64,000 bases of DNA from Sesamum alatum (lineage: Eukaryota; Streptophyta; Magnoliopsida; Lamiales; Pedaliaceae), in NCBI GenBank assembly GCA_034509735.1, contig JACGWO010000004.1:22053395-22117394 (forward strand). The letters are read 5' to 3'. The notes below the pieces were generated by a model. That model saw nothing but the letters and a program-made list of their open reading frames with translations, made no database searches and was not told where the DNA came from. Each line of letters opens with the position of its first letter. Positions within the stretch are counted from its first letter, which is position 1. The position numbers and the translations under genes are program-made. Of this stretch, positions 22,636 to 33,974 are shown piece after piece.

Positions 22636-23689
22636 AGACCACGCTATTGACCTAAAACAGCTTCCTCACAATGCCATGGATTGGAAGGCATGGACAAACT
22701 CCTAGAGTTCATGTCCATTTTGTCTAGGGTCTAATATTTTAACATTGGTCCAACCAATGTGAGAGTAGTAAATGACCGAGATCTCAAATAAATAAACATT
22801 CACACATCCATCCATAATGCGTAAATTAAACCATCCATAGCAGTTATATGATAAATGAAAAAAAAAACCCATTCATCCATCATAATAACCACATGCAAAA
22901 TTAAAGCCTAGCACGCCCCTATTGGATGATCACGAGCCCGAATCCTATGCGACCCACTGAGCCCGCAGTGGATCTATGGTCAATGTAGGGTTGGTCCTAT
23001 ACTATTACATTAATAGTAACCCAATCATCATGCTGATGGGCCTTGGTCTCTTTTCTCTTTCTTCACTTCATGGAAAACTCCAAGGGACCTCCCGTCTGGG
23101 CTCTCCATGTGGTCCTTCCTTCTTCTCCACCAATTAAAAAAAATAGAAACCTCACTCCTAATCTACTCTCATTACATATTAAAAATAGAAACCCCAGCGA
23201 AAACCCGGGGGGAGTACATAAGGAGGGAGGTAGAATGCCTTATTATTCCAAGGCAACTAGAAAGAGAGAAGGAGAAAGCAGTAAAAGAGGCACACAGGCC
23301 CAACAGAAATTAAACCATACATTCGGTTTAGGGCTCGTGATCATCCATTTCCATCCAACACACATAATCACATGATCTAATCATATAATTACAATATACC
23401 GACAATTCATGATTTCCAATCATAAATATTCAAAATAAGGAATAAATGAACATGTGCGTAACGTGTGAAAAATAAAACACAAATATTGGTAATAATATTT
23501 TCTCGTTTCAGGAAAATCTTTCCTCATTATTTTAAGCAAAATAACCCGGGATTCCAAATCCAATATATTTTACTCCTAAAATAATGTCTTTGGAAAATTA
23601 GGCATAATTGAACCCAAAAAAAACGATTTTTCAGAATTAATTCAAAATTAAAACTGAAAATAAATTCAAAAATAAAAGAAAACACTACT

Positions 23690-24110
23690 AGGTTTTAAAA
23701 CCCTAGCAGCAGCACCGGCCACCGCCGCTCGCGCGCGCGCTGGCCTGCTGGCTGCCGGCCGCGCCCTTATCCTTGCGCATGCGCGCGCAGACGTGCACTG
23801 GGCACGCCTGCCTGGCGCGCGCGCGCAGACATTTCCGTCTGCGTGCGCGCGCGCCTGGCGGCGCAGACCGGTGTCCGTCCGCGTGCGGACTCTCAGGCCC
23901 GCAGCCTTGCGCGCGCGCGCGCGCGCAGACACCTTCATTTGCGTGCGCGCGCGCCTGCGCGCAGCCACCCTGGCTGTGCGCTGCCCCCTGCGCGACCGGC
24001 TGGACGGGCGCGCTCATGATTCCCTTGCCTGCGCGCGTCTGCCCTTCCGGCAGCGTGCGGCTGCAAGCGGCCAGCCCTCCCGGCTGGCCGGCTGCGGCGT
24101 TTCTCATTTT
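23690..24110 (-). other. GC-rich island of the C2 leader
   Basis: About 400 bp with long alternating (GC)n runs, for example around 23913-23928. Alternating purine-pyrimidine runs of this kind can adopt Z-DNA. It starts about 195 nt after the primer site. Overlapping alanine/arginine-rich ORFs on both strands reflect base composition rather than genes. Confidence 0.8.
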
Positions 24111-24299
24111 CCGTTCAATTTTTCCACCCCGTTTCCCAAGAAAAAACAGAAAAATACCAACATGCAGAAATTCACATGAATGAAAGCAATAAAACGACAT
24201 GCTTTAAAATCAAGAAAATCAAGATTTAATTAAAAACATGCCAATATCACGTTTCATGCTTAAAATGCACATAAACCCTAGGCCTATACACCGAACCGG

Positions 24300-24311
24300 A
24301 CTCTGATACCA
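24300..24311 (-). promoter_or_regulatory. C2 primer binding site
   Basis: Minus strand reads TGGTATCAGAGT one base after the LTR end (C3 has TGGTATCAGAGC). The following bases CCGGTTCGGTGTATAGGCCT are the same as in C3 but not C1, grouping C2 with C3. Confidence 0.9.
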
Positions 24312-24312
24312 G

Positions 24313-26238
24313 TGAAAGGAATCGTGGATCGTCCCCGGAAATTGCGCGAATGCGGAAGCGCGGTACAAAATAAAATACGAAACTTTTAAGCATGCTTTAA
24401 TAAATAAATAACACGCTCAAGGGGTGTACTCTTGAGATTCCTGGGTGTTTGGTGTATCTCATGATATAAAGAACATGCAATAGTCATGGAGGCCATAGGG
24501 AGAAAAAAAATAAAAGAGACGAAAAATTGAAACGAGACCTACCCGTTGTCGTTTTCGTCTTCAACGGCTACACGCGTTGTTCCCCGTTTTGCACCAAGAT
24601 CTCGTTCTTGAGACCCTCCAAATTGTGACACACGATCCACCCACGTATCTTGCACGTCGTGCTAGCAACGAACAAGTATGATTTTTGGAGTGGATGAATC
24701 AACAACATGTTATGAATTAACGGTATTGATTCATCAATGTTCTAGTGTTCCAAGAACAAAAGAACAAGAAAATATATTTCTTGTAGAGAGAGAGGGGGCG
24801 GACGAGAGGTAAGAGGGAGAGAGACGAGTGTGTGTTGTGTGTGTGTTGGAATTTCATCATCCTTCAAAAGGTGCAAGGCTAGGGGTATATATAGAGGAAG
24901 AGTTTAATACTCTTTAAACTCCACCTCTTTAGAAGCTTAATTTGACTAGGATTTTGACCTAGTCAAAGTAGAATTTGACCTTGTCAAATTCAATCCTAGC
25001 CTTTGATCTCTCCCATTAAATCTCATCCATTAAATCTCAGCCAAATAAATATAATAAATAAATATTAATACTTATTCTAGGCCCATAAATTAATTCCCTT
25101 AATATATCCAATTTATTAATTTAATTCCCTTTATCAAATAGAAGGAATTAATTTCTCCAAGAAAATATAGGACCCGATTAAATCCAATTTAATCATTCCT
25201 TTACTCCAATATTTAATTCCAAATTAAATACTAAGTGTGTGTGGATAGTGTGTGACTCTTTAGGTTCACCTTTCAGCTAGACTTGGTCAGATTCCTAGAA
25301 TCCGTCCGTTACCATGGGTGGCCATCTAGCAACGGTCCATGGCACTAGAGATTAGGTGAAATAACCGGGGATGAACATTTAGGCTCTAACAGTACACTTG
25401 TCCTTCTGTCTTCGGTCTCATCACTTAGAGTCTAGGGCACGGAAAATGCAGGTACCCATTTTGGACCTAAGTGTTGGTCTGTCCTTACTAAACGCCGCAA
25501 GGGAAACCTTCCCTTCTCTTCAGTTACTGTGGCCACAGATTTTAGGGACAAGACACAGAGCATTCATGAGACTCAACTGTCAATGCCATTTGACAGGAGA
25601 CAGATCCTTTCTTGAAAACTACTGTCACTCTGTACACCCGAGCTGCACCAGACATGGCTTATGACTACTCAAGAGTATTTTTGCAATCTCTCACCATATC
25701 TAAGATACAGACCTGATGTACAGGTAAACTCAGCAGTTCCTCAAGTCAAAGGACTTGACTTGTACCCTTGCAACGGGGAATACACGTCGTACCTTGCTGA
25801 CCATACTCAAGGTCCTCCGTAAGACGGTTCCCGCGAGTCACCTCAGTCAGCTGCTTCCTAGCATGCTGACCCACTAACACTGCTTAGACGACCTTCGTCA
25901 CCCGTCGATGAAATACGACAGCAGATGCTTAGTGCAAGTCTCAAAGGGAATCCCGGTACCCATTTTCGAGATTCCTTGACTTGGAGATTTCTGGACTGAT
26001 TCGGTAAGACTGATTTCATGGACCTACCTCCAAGCGTAGTCCCAGTCCCCGAAATCGATTCTCAGTCCGTGGGCTTTGTTTGCGTAGTGAACAGATATGT
26101 AATAGCAAATATAAGTGAACGTAAACAAAGTGTTGCCATATGAACTTTCACAAAATGTTTTATCAAACACCTGAAATTGTCTAGACATAGGTTACATATT
26201 CCTGCCAAAACTGGCTTACATAGTCACCTATTCTAACA
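24313..26238 (-). mobile_element. C2 5' LTR
   Basis: 1,926 bp with TG...CA ends. TATATATA at 24886-24893 is the likely promoter TATA box for minus-strand transcription. The R/U5 hairpin has one mismatch here (CTCAAGAG against CCCTTGAG). The right flank ACTTT is the target duplication. Confidence 0.92.
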
Positions 26239-26243
26239 ACTTT

Positions 26244-27906
26244 CACTAAGGATTGCGTTCATTGGATGAGTGTTTCATCGGCGAAAGACGTTGGAGGTTT
26301 ATGCAATATTAGTGGGTTAGTTGGCAAGGGTGTCAGTTGACTGAACTGACTCGCGGGAATTGCCATATGGAAGCCTTGGAGGCTTGGTTGGTATAACAGG
26401 CATTTCCAGCTCCAATAGTACGAGATTAGTCCTCGAAATTGAGGAATCATGACAGTCACATGCATATGATGGTTGTATCTAGCATCTGGAAAGAGATGTC
26501 TGTAGCTGGGATACGTTCATCATAAGCCTTATACAGTGCAGTCGGCATATGTATTGAGGACGGTGGATTCCAAGATAGGATCCGTCACTTGTCAGTATAT
26601 GACAGTCGAGTCTCTTATGCGCTCTGAGGCAATTTAAACTCTTATAAGTTTGTGGCCACGACGATTGGTCTTGTAGGGAATGGTTTCCTAAGTCGATCGA
26701 TAGAGTAAACGTGTCTCGAGTTATTGAGCATAGTTGTCTAGTCCAGGATGGGAACCGACGCTCAATTCCATACCTTAGACTTAGATCGGGAGATGGATGA
26801 TGGAAGGATCGTACTTCTATGGAACTCGGGAGCCTAAATATTCATGCCATCATTCACCTAGTGTCTAGTGCCATGGACCGTTGCTAGACAGCCACCCATG
26901 GTGCCGGGCGATTTTCCAATTAATGGTTAATCGGAAAATAGTTAATTAAATTGGATTTAATTGACCAATTGTGTTTGACACAAGCCCAAGTCTAGCTTAG
27001 GGTGAACCTAATGAGTCACACACATATCACTTTGGATTTGGCGGAATTAATTTGGAATTAATCTTAGAAGAAGCGAATAAAATTTAATCGAATTAAATTT
27101 ATTCAAGAGAGAAAATAAATGATTGGATCATTTATTGAGAAATCCATTTGATGGATGGTCCAAGAATTAATTAATTGGATTAGTTAGTTTTTGGGACTAA
27201 GAACCTTTAAATTAATTGGATTAATTTATCGGGTTTTGGCTTGAATAGTTGATTGGATCAATTATCTTAATTTGGACTTATGTTTATTTAATTAGATTAA
27301 ATAAATAATAGGGCTTCAATTGGATTGAAATATTTACTTATGTAGGTGGCTTTTGGAAAACTACATTCTACATACACAAAACTACTTTGCTAGACATTAT
27401 TCACTTAACTTGCTGGTGCTTTTAGGCCAAAAAACTCTCTGAAATTCTGTCTTTTGGTGTTCATACTTCTTAGATAAGATTGAACAAAAACATTCCAAGG
27501 TACACTAATTGATAGTGCTTTCTTTAGAATTGTTTCTTCTTCTTTGTTTCTATTTTCTATCTAGCAATAGAGTAGAAATAAATCCAAAGTGTGGTGTGGA
27601 ACGCATTAGAGGAGTTCTACTTTGAGCTCTCAAGTGGACGAACTAAGAAGGAAAAGAAAGGAACAATGCACAAACGTGGTCTACATAAACGAACAAAGGT
27701 CGGTTTCCTTTTACATTTTATGTACCTTTGTTCTTCTCCTTTTAAGCCACATGTCCAACATATTTTCTTTTGTTATTTATGCTTTGAAAAACACCGAATG
27801 CCCGGGAACTTCAAAGGGAACACCCCTCTGAATCCGGTGTAAATTATGTCTTAAATTTACGTTTTTACAATTCTATACCGTTCCCGGGCCGTACCCGATT
27901 CTTTCA
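26244..27906 (+). mobile_element. C1 right LTR, right piece
   Basis: Continues the LTR interrupted at 16096 and ends TTCTTTCA at 27906. Outer R/U5 arms GCCCGGGAAC (27800-27809) and GTTCCCGGGC (27880-27889) pair perfectly. The inner hairpin TTCAAAGGG-AACAC-CCCTCTGAA has one A-C mismatch. It carries about 580 bp of U3 (26500-27090) that the left LTR has lost. Confidence 0.9.
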
Positions 27907-29595
27907 TTGCCCCCCTCGGTAGAAGGGTACTCCTGTGGCTTCAGGGAGGCCTCCTCTAAACGAGAATGCAGACTCTGCAACTTGGATCTCAGATAGGCCA
28001 AGTTGGCCTCCTACCTACGCTCCTTCTCCCTACTCACCTTCTCTAGCTCCTCCAACCGCTTCTTGGCCTTTTCTGCTGCAAGCCCCCCACGCTCCAGCCA
28101 GCTAAATAGACCACCTGCCAATAAGGTCGCCTGCATACCAACAGGCAGGTCAGGTACACAATTCATTGCGTATACATCACATACTTTGAAATTTCGCTTA
28201 CCTTGCCAATATAGGAGGCCAACAAATTTAGAGCTTGAGGACGTGGCAGAGAATCAACATATGCCTGGTCCATAGGGGAGGGAAGCCCCTTCAGGTAATC
28301 AGTCGCCCTGTTGCTCTCACCTTTCTCTTGGAGTAGGGAATAGCCCTCACCGGCCCCTATAGGGTCCTTTTTGTTTTTACCTCAACAGGCTGGGGCATGA
28401 CCATTCATACGGCGTGTTTGGGAGCAGGAGGAGCCAAAACAATGTTCAGCCCCTTGGCATGCTGGGGGGTGTGGGTAGGAGTCAGCCTGATGCTTCCCCT
28501 TGGGATCTCCGGTGGAAGCCAAGCTGGCCGGAGTAGAGGAAGGACTCTTCACAGCAGGGCGCTTAGCAGAGGAGCCCGCCCCTGATGGCTTGCCTTCGAC
28601 TGAATCTTTGTCCTGCAGTAGCTGGTTGAACATGTCATTTGCACGCAGGTATGAAACAATAGGTTATTGCTAAACCATTGTTCGCAAAAATAAAACATTA
28701 GAACATAGGAAAATAGCAAAAATATATTCCAACAGCCTGGTCACAAGCGACCTCTTTAGCACTTAGCCCATAGTGGGAAAGGAGGGCTAGGTGAACTAGC
28801 TCGCAGATGTCATATTGGGACATGTTCAAACGCTCTAGTAGAACTTGGAAAGGAGCGAGGCGGAGGCGAATACCTAGGTAGCTCAGGAGGAAGAGGTACC
28901 CATGCATTAAGGAAACACCACGGAACGGGAGAGGAAACGAAGAAGTAATAACATTCCCACTCTTTCACTTTCGAGTCAGACAGGAGGAATTGGGCATCCC
29001 CCTTGGAGGTAGAATAAAACAGCCCCACATTGACCTTCTTCAACATGAAGAAGGAGTGGAACTGTGCAGCAGGAGGGACCTCCCAAAATTTTTGACTAAG
29101 ATGAAAAACCCGGCTAGGATACTAACAGACTTTAGCACCAACGGACTCAGAGAACCTGGATCAAAGAAGACACCTCGATGAAAAAGGAAGGAATCGGAAA
29201 TCATAAACCCACCTCTAATTGAGCCACATAAAGGCAGCAGAACCCATCAAGAAGGAGTGGGGATGAACTGTTGAAGCAAGGGCCTGAATCATCCAGTTAT
29301 TAGGTATCACATACCTAGTCCGGAGATCACCTTGGTCTTTCTCCCTCACGCAAGAGCGAAAAACCCTGAAAGACTTAGTGCCCATTGCCATTAGCCTATC
29401 TTATGTCGTTCTCCTCTCTGCCTCCGCTCTAGTGGACCTCCTTCTAGCACTACTTACTTTCTCCCCTCCCGTACCCTTCCGCGAGTCAGAATGAGAAGAC
29501 GCGGCTCTTCTTCATCCTCACCTCCAGACATCTCCGTGAGGTTAATCACAAATTCATCTATCATCCTCCTATCCACCCCCCCCCCCCCCCGACAT
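27907..29595 (-). pseudogene. Antisense extra ORF of a Tat element (N-terminal and coiled-coil parts)
   Basis: Minus-strand protein remnant. It starts near 29595 (MSGG after a 15-base homopolymer that breaks the frame; an alternative start MSGGEDEEEPRL lies near 29534). It then shows YVIPNNWMIQALAS, LKKVNVGLFYSTSKGDAQFL and KVKEWECYYFFVSSPVPW, the layout of the 'putative gypsy type transposon' (Transposase_28) domain. A serine/proline linker (28400-28630) and a charged coiled coil (KAKKRLEELEKVSREKERR, about 28010-28075) follow. Several stops and frameshifts kill it. It is cut at 27906 by the end of C1. The PPT and LTR at 30164-30185 are on the opposite strand, so this ORF is antisense to its element. 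No biochemical role is established for the family. Confidence 0.6.
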
Positions 29596-30163
29596 GTCTA
29601 ACAACAAATTAAATGACGGAAGAAGAAGGAAGACGCTTACCTAAGAGTAGAAGGATAAAAAACAACAGGAATTTTCGATCTAACCTTGAATGGAAGGAGT
29701 TCCTGCAAGATTGTTCAAGAAGCCGAAGGTCAGAAACCCTATTTTTTAGGAGAGAAAATAAGAGGGAAAGGTATGAACCTTACGAGACCGCGTGAAGTGA
29801 GGCAAGGAAAGATAGCCCATATATTCACCCGACAAGCATCCCTGCCAACAGAGACTCTGGTGTCTAGCTGGTGATCATCCGCCAATCAAGGAGCACGTGG
29901 GTTCCCGGAATGGAAGGGGCTTGTCTTAAACCCTCTCTCTCATAATCATTACTTACCTGCTTTTTCGGACTAATTTTTGAAACTTCTTAAAAGGGTTGCA
30001 CAGCTTCCTTCAACGGTAAGGACTCCACAACCGAGGGGGTAGCTTAAAGCAGCATGACTCGCCCTACTGATGCGCACGAGGGAAGGATCTTCTTTTTTTT
30101 GTTTCTTTGCAGGTCATCTTGCCTACTCCAACACTTTAGTTCTACTACCTGAACTACTAGAGT
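29596..30163. other. Spacer between antisense ORF and LTR
   Basis: 3' UTR-like spacer of the plus-strand Tat element; no convincing coding signal. A 15-C homopolymer lies just left of it (29576-29590). Confidence 0.5.
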
Positions 30164-30184
30164 GGGGGGGGGGGGGGGGGGCGG
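30164..30184 (+). promoter_or_regulatory. Polypurine tract made of 18 G
   Basis: A run of 18 G followed by CGG and then TGATGATGCC, the likely LTR start. A G-only tract of this length is unusual and may be length-variable between copies or reads. Confidence 0.6.
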
Positions 30185-31413
30185 TGATGATGCCCCCAAG
30201 ATCCTTCATGGATTACAAAAGCCTAATAGGCCTGTAGGAGCAACAGCCCTACCAAATCATCAGCAGGATAGCCGACTAGCGGAGAAGGTAAAAATGCACA
30301 TTCTTGCCCGCTGATATCATTGAACTGGCAGGCCCAAATAGCAAGCCCATTTTCAGCAGGACATGTTTTCATCCAGCTGTACCCGCACATCTCTTAACTC
30401 GGCAACTCATCAAGATACATCATACTCCAAGATCTCGGCTATAGGCATAGGAACTAGCTAGGAATCTAGCTTACCATATCTCTAGCAACAACTTTCCGGA
30501 AAAATAGGAGAATCTGCCAAGACTCAGTCAAGAAATTATATCTCTCTGGATACTTATCCAAATCTTGAATGGAATCTATGGAAGATAGCCATGTCAAAGG
30601 GCTTTCTAAAGACGTGCAACAATCAACAACTAAATTCCAATTTTGGCTCCAACCTCGGCTATAAATTCACCCCTTTTGCAGTCCTCAACAGTCATGTCGG
30701 TATATCACTCTCAATACTCTCTTATGGAAATTCCATACACTTCTACCCCTTTTCAGCATTGGCAAGCAAGTTTTTAGCTCACTTGCACATGGATTTCATC
30801 ACTCACATGAATCCTTCTTCACCACTTTCACACAAATCACCATTATTCTCATTTTATTTCAGGTTCCTTTCTATTTTACATTTTACTGACTTAAGCATCA
30901 TAGTGCTAACGCTTTCTTGCAGGTTAGTCCCCCAAAATCTTAAGATTTACATGCAAGTCCTTCAAAATTTGTCGTACCTCAGAACCAAGGTATGCATCAA
31001 ACAGGATTTTGAAATAGGATACACCGGCTGAAATAGGATACACCGGCTGAAGCAGGATTTTAATGAGCAATGAACCTGTTATGGGGTTTCTAGCTTAAAT
31101 AGGATACACCGGCTGAAGCAGGACACTAGGTCCAACTGTCAGCTTAGGGTCCTTCTATGCATAGTACTTATTTTCGAAGGCATTCCCCTGCTGGTTGAGC
31201 AGGTTGGTCAGCAACCTCCTGTCATCAGCAGGGCAGTTGGTCCTCGCACTAATCTAGCTTTGAGACCTTTTGTTGGTTGCAGGATAGCTTTATCTATCAA
31301 GAGCAGAGCATGGCTTACTGCAGTAGGCAGTAAGTAAGTGCTAGAAACAACAAATACAAGTAAAATCCAAGTACCAAAGAAGCATATACATGCCATTATG
31401 CCTGAGCAATTAT
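30185..31413 (+). mobile_element. Tat-type LTR (interrupted at its right by C3)
   Basis: Begins TGATGATGCC after the polypurine tract and has a TATA box (CTATAAAT at 30659-30666) about 475 bp in, followed by a pyrimidine-rich transcript start region. It contains three copies of ATAGGATACACCGGCTGA (about 31014, 31033 and 31099), two in direct tandem. The true right end is not certain: it is either just before 31409 or in the 41597-41680 stretch beyond C3. ORFs within it look accidental. Confidence 0.55.
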
Positions 31414-33732
31414 TGTTAGAATAGGTGACCAGAAAGTCAATGGTATTGGCTGTTCTGAGAACCATTCGTCAATCTGTGAACAAGTAATATTATGTTAATG
31501 AATGCAGTAAGGATTCATAGGCATGAGTTTGTTGTACTTACTGCTTGCATCGTTACGATGTCACAACAAACGCCCACAGACTGAAATAACATTTCGGGAA
31601 ATTGGAACTACGCTTGGAGGTAGGTTCATGAAATCAGTTTCGCCGAATTAGTCTGAAATACTCCAAGTCAAAGGAATCTCGAGACAGGGCATCGAGAATC
31701 CATTTGAGACTTGCACTAAGCATCTGCTGTCGTGTTTCATCGACGGGTGACGAGGATCGTCTAAGCAGTGTTAGTGGGTCGGCCTGCTGGGGAGCGGCCG
31801 ACTGAGGTGACTCGCGGGAATCGTCATATAGAAGCTACTCGGGCTTGGTCGGTATGACTCGTATTCCCGGTTCCGATAGTACGGGATTAGTCCTCGGACT
31901 TGAGGATCACGGCAGTCCCCTACATACTAAGGCTGTATCTTGGATCTGGTGAAATTTGACCGATTATATCACATGGTCATCATAAGCCTCGTCCAGTGCA
32001 GTCGGAGTATGTAAGAACGGTGAATTCCAAGATAGGATCTGTCCCCTGTCAAAGGATATGACAGCAAGATCTCCTATGCGCTCGGAGATGGTTTAGACTC
32101 ACAAAGTCTATGGCCATAGCACTTGATGTAGTGGGAAAGGATTTCCTACGTCGAGTTAAACCTATCTCGAGCATTATGCATAGTTGCCTAGTCAACGATG
32201 GGAACCGACCCCTAGACTAAAGGCCGGGAGACAGGCGACAGTAGGACCGTACCCGTACGTATCGAGCGTCGGTAGGACCGCACCTGCGTATAACTCGGAG
32301 CCTAAATGTTCACACCATAAATTCACCTAGTCTCTAGTGCCATGGACCGTTGCTAGATGGCCACCCATGGTAACGGACTACTTTAGTTATGAAATAATGA
32401 AAAGTAGGTCCAAGTCTAGCTGAAAGGTGAACCTAAAGAGTCACACCCGCTACACCAAATGAAAGGGAATTAATTTGGAATTAATTCCGGGAGAAGGTTT
32501 AATTTAATGGAATTAAATTATACTTCTTGGAGATACAAGCCTCGATGTATTATTTGGAATAATCGGGCTTGAGTTCATAAATTAGATTTATGAATTTTAC
32601 AAAGCATGGGCTTTCCTTTTAATTAGATTAAAAGGGTGAATTAATTAATTAATGGGCTTGGTATTAAATAGGATTTAATATAAAGTCCATGGACTATTTA
32701 ATTTGGAATTAAATAAAGTCCATTCCATTAATTAATTAATGGGCTTAGTATATTAAATAGGATTTAATATAAAGTCCATGGGACTATTTAATTTAGAATT
32801 AAATAATCCCATTCTATGGAATTAATTAATGGGCTTGGTATTAAATAGGATTTAATATAAAGTCCATGGACTATTTAATTTGGAATTAAATAAAGTCCAT
32901 TCCATTAATTAATGGGCTTAGTATATTAAATAGGATTTTAATATAAAGTCCATGGGAATATTTAATTTAGAATTAAATAGGCCCATTCCATAAAGCCCAT
33001 CAAAATGGATGGACAAGATTTGATCTAGAGAATGATGAGATGAAGGGCCATGATTAATTTGACTTAATCAAAGCCTAATTTGACTAGGATTTGACTAGGT
33101 CAAAATCCTAGTCAAAGTGTGTCTCTTTGGAAGAGTTTGAGAAGGAATAGGAATTCCATCTTCTATAAATACTTAAAAAAAACACACACTTACACCTACT
33201 ATTCTCTACAACTCTCATCTCTCATCACTCTCAAGATTTTCGTCCATCCCCTCTTCTTTTCTCCAAGATTTCTATTTTGTTCTTCTTGATTTATTCAAGG
33301 TAGAACATAAGAGACGCCGGTTGCGTTAATTGATAGCGTGTACCGATGTCTCTTCTCCCCAATGATTTTCTTGCTAGCACAAGGGTTCGTTGCTTTCCGG
33401 TGCAGCGAGTGAGATGATTTAGAGGGTCTCTTCTTGAGATCTTGGTGCAAAACGGGGAACAATGCATGTAGCCGAACGAAGACAAAACTACAACCGGGTA
33501 GGTTCTTTAATTATGGTTTTCGTTTCTAATTCTATGGCCTCCATGTTGTGTTTTATTGAACATGAGATACACCGAACGCCCGGGAGAATCAAGGGCACAC
33601 CCCTTGATTCGTTTATGTATATTATGCATAGTTTAAATTCCATTTAATTATGCTTTGTAATTTTTATCCCGCACTATTCCGCGCTTCCGCTATACGCGCT
33701 CATCTCCCGGGCCGATCCACCGATTTCTTTCA
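31414..33732 (+). mobile_element. C3 5' LTR
   Basis: TGTTAGAATAGGTGACC start, GATTTCTTTCA end. TATA box TATAAAT at 33164-33170. Inner hairpin GAATCAAGGG (33586-33595), loop CACAC, CCCTTGATTC (33601-33610), perfect. Outer arms GCCCGGGAGA (33578-33587) and TCTCCCGGGC (33703-33712), perfect; the last two bases of the outer left arm overlap the first two of the inner arm. U3 holds four or five tandem AT-rich blocks of about 80-90 bp (TTAATGGGCTTGGTATTAAA near 32650-32990). Confidence 0.95.
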
Positions 33733-33733
33733 G

Positions 33734-33745
33734 TGGTATCAGAGC
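33734..33745 (+). promoter_or_regulatory. C3 primer binding site
   Basis: TGGTATCAGAGC, initiator Met-tRNA type, one base after the LTR. Confidence 0.93.
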
Positions 33746-33974
33746 CCGGTTCGGTGTATAGGCCTAGAATTCTATGTGCTATGTGCGTTTAAGCATGATA
33801 AACGTGTTTTAATTTACGTTTATAGCATGTTTATCGTAGATATATATTGGCGTTTAATTTTGCATGGGATTTTGGATCTTGGTTTTCTTGAATGTGTTTA
33901 TACATGTTCTAGGGTTTAATTTATCTTGTGGTTCAGAAAAATTGCATGAAAAATCGAAAAGGAGTGAAAAACGG

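Larger units (their letters stand above)
22171..24299 (-). other. C2 leader (5' UTR)
   Basis: About 2.1 kb between the primer site and gag. It carries the GC island (23690-24110), the palindrome pair (22546-22635), and the shared block GCCTAGCACGCCCC (22906-22919, inverse of the C1/C3 block). A 1.4-kb stretch (about 22335-23760) is nearly identical to 53881-55306, showing that C4 belongs to the same subfamily. No conserved ORF. Confidence 0.8.
16097..26238 (-). mobile_element. Copia element C2, full length, minus strand
   Basis: A complete 10.1-kb element with perfect 5-bp target duplications ACTTT (16092-16096 and 26239-26243), inserted in the right LTR of C1. Reading the minus strand: 5' LTR 26238-24313, primer site 24311-24300, leader, gag-pol 22170-18121, polypurine tract 18120-18105, 3' LTR 18104-16097. 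The LTRs differ by indels: the 3' LTR carries an extra copy of a segment around 17891-17937, and the 5' LTR lacks about 50 bp near 25035. It is therefore not brand new. Gag-pol has only about three single-base frame breaks. Confidence 0.95.
6073..27906 (+). mobile_element. Copia element C1 (old, nested)
   Basis: LTR-leader-gag-pol-LTR on the plus strand: left LTR 6073-7721, primer site 7723-7734, leader 7735-11869, gag-pol 11870-15773, right LTR 15789-16096 plus 26244-27906. About 2.2 kb of solo LTR sits in the leader and the 10.1-kb element C2 sits in the right LTR. The two LTRs are near 90% identical by eye, each with private deletions (the left lacks about 580 bp present in the right at 26500-27090). 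No target duplication was found, because the left LTR is shared with a second copy (5089-6059). Right flank after TTCTTTCA is TTGCC, inside a Tat antisense ORF. Confidence 0.85.

Noticed and set aside
23666..24200. Overlapping 100-165 residue ORFs rich in alanine and arginine on both strands
   Set aside because: They lie in the GC island of the C2 leader. Stop codons are rare in any frame of such sequence, and the proteins have no domain and are not conserved in C1 or C3.
2711..27906. Treating 2711-27906 as one composite insertion with a target duplication
   Set aside because: The flanks (CATGATC on the left, TTGCC on the right) do not match, and the outer LTRs belong to different subfamilies.
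30591..31031. 146-residue ORF
   Set aside because: Lies across the TATA box and transcript-start region of the Tat LTR; no recognisable domain.
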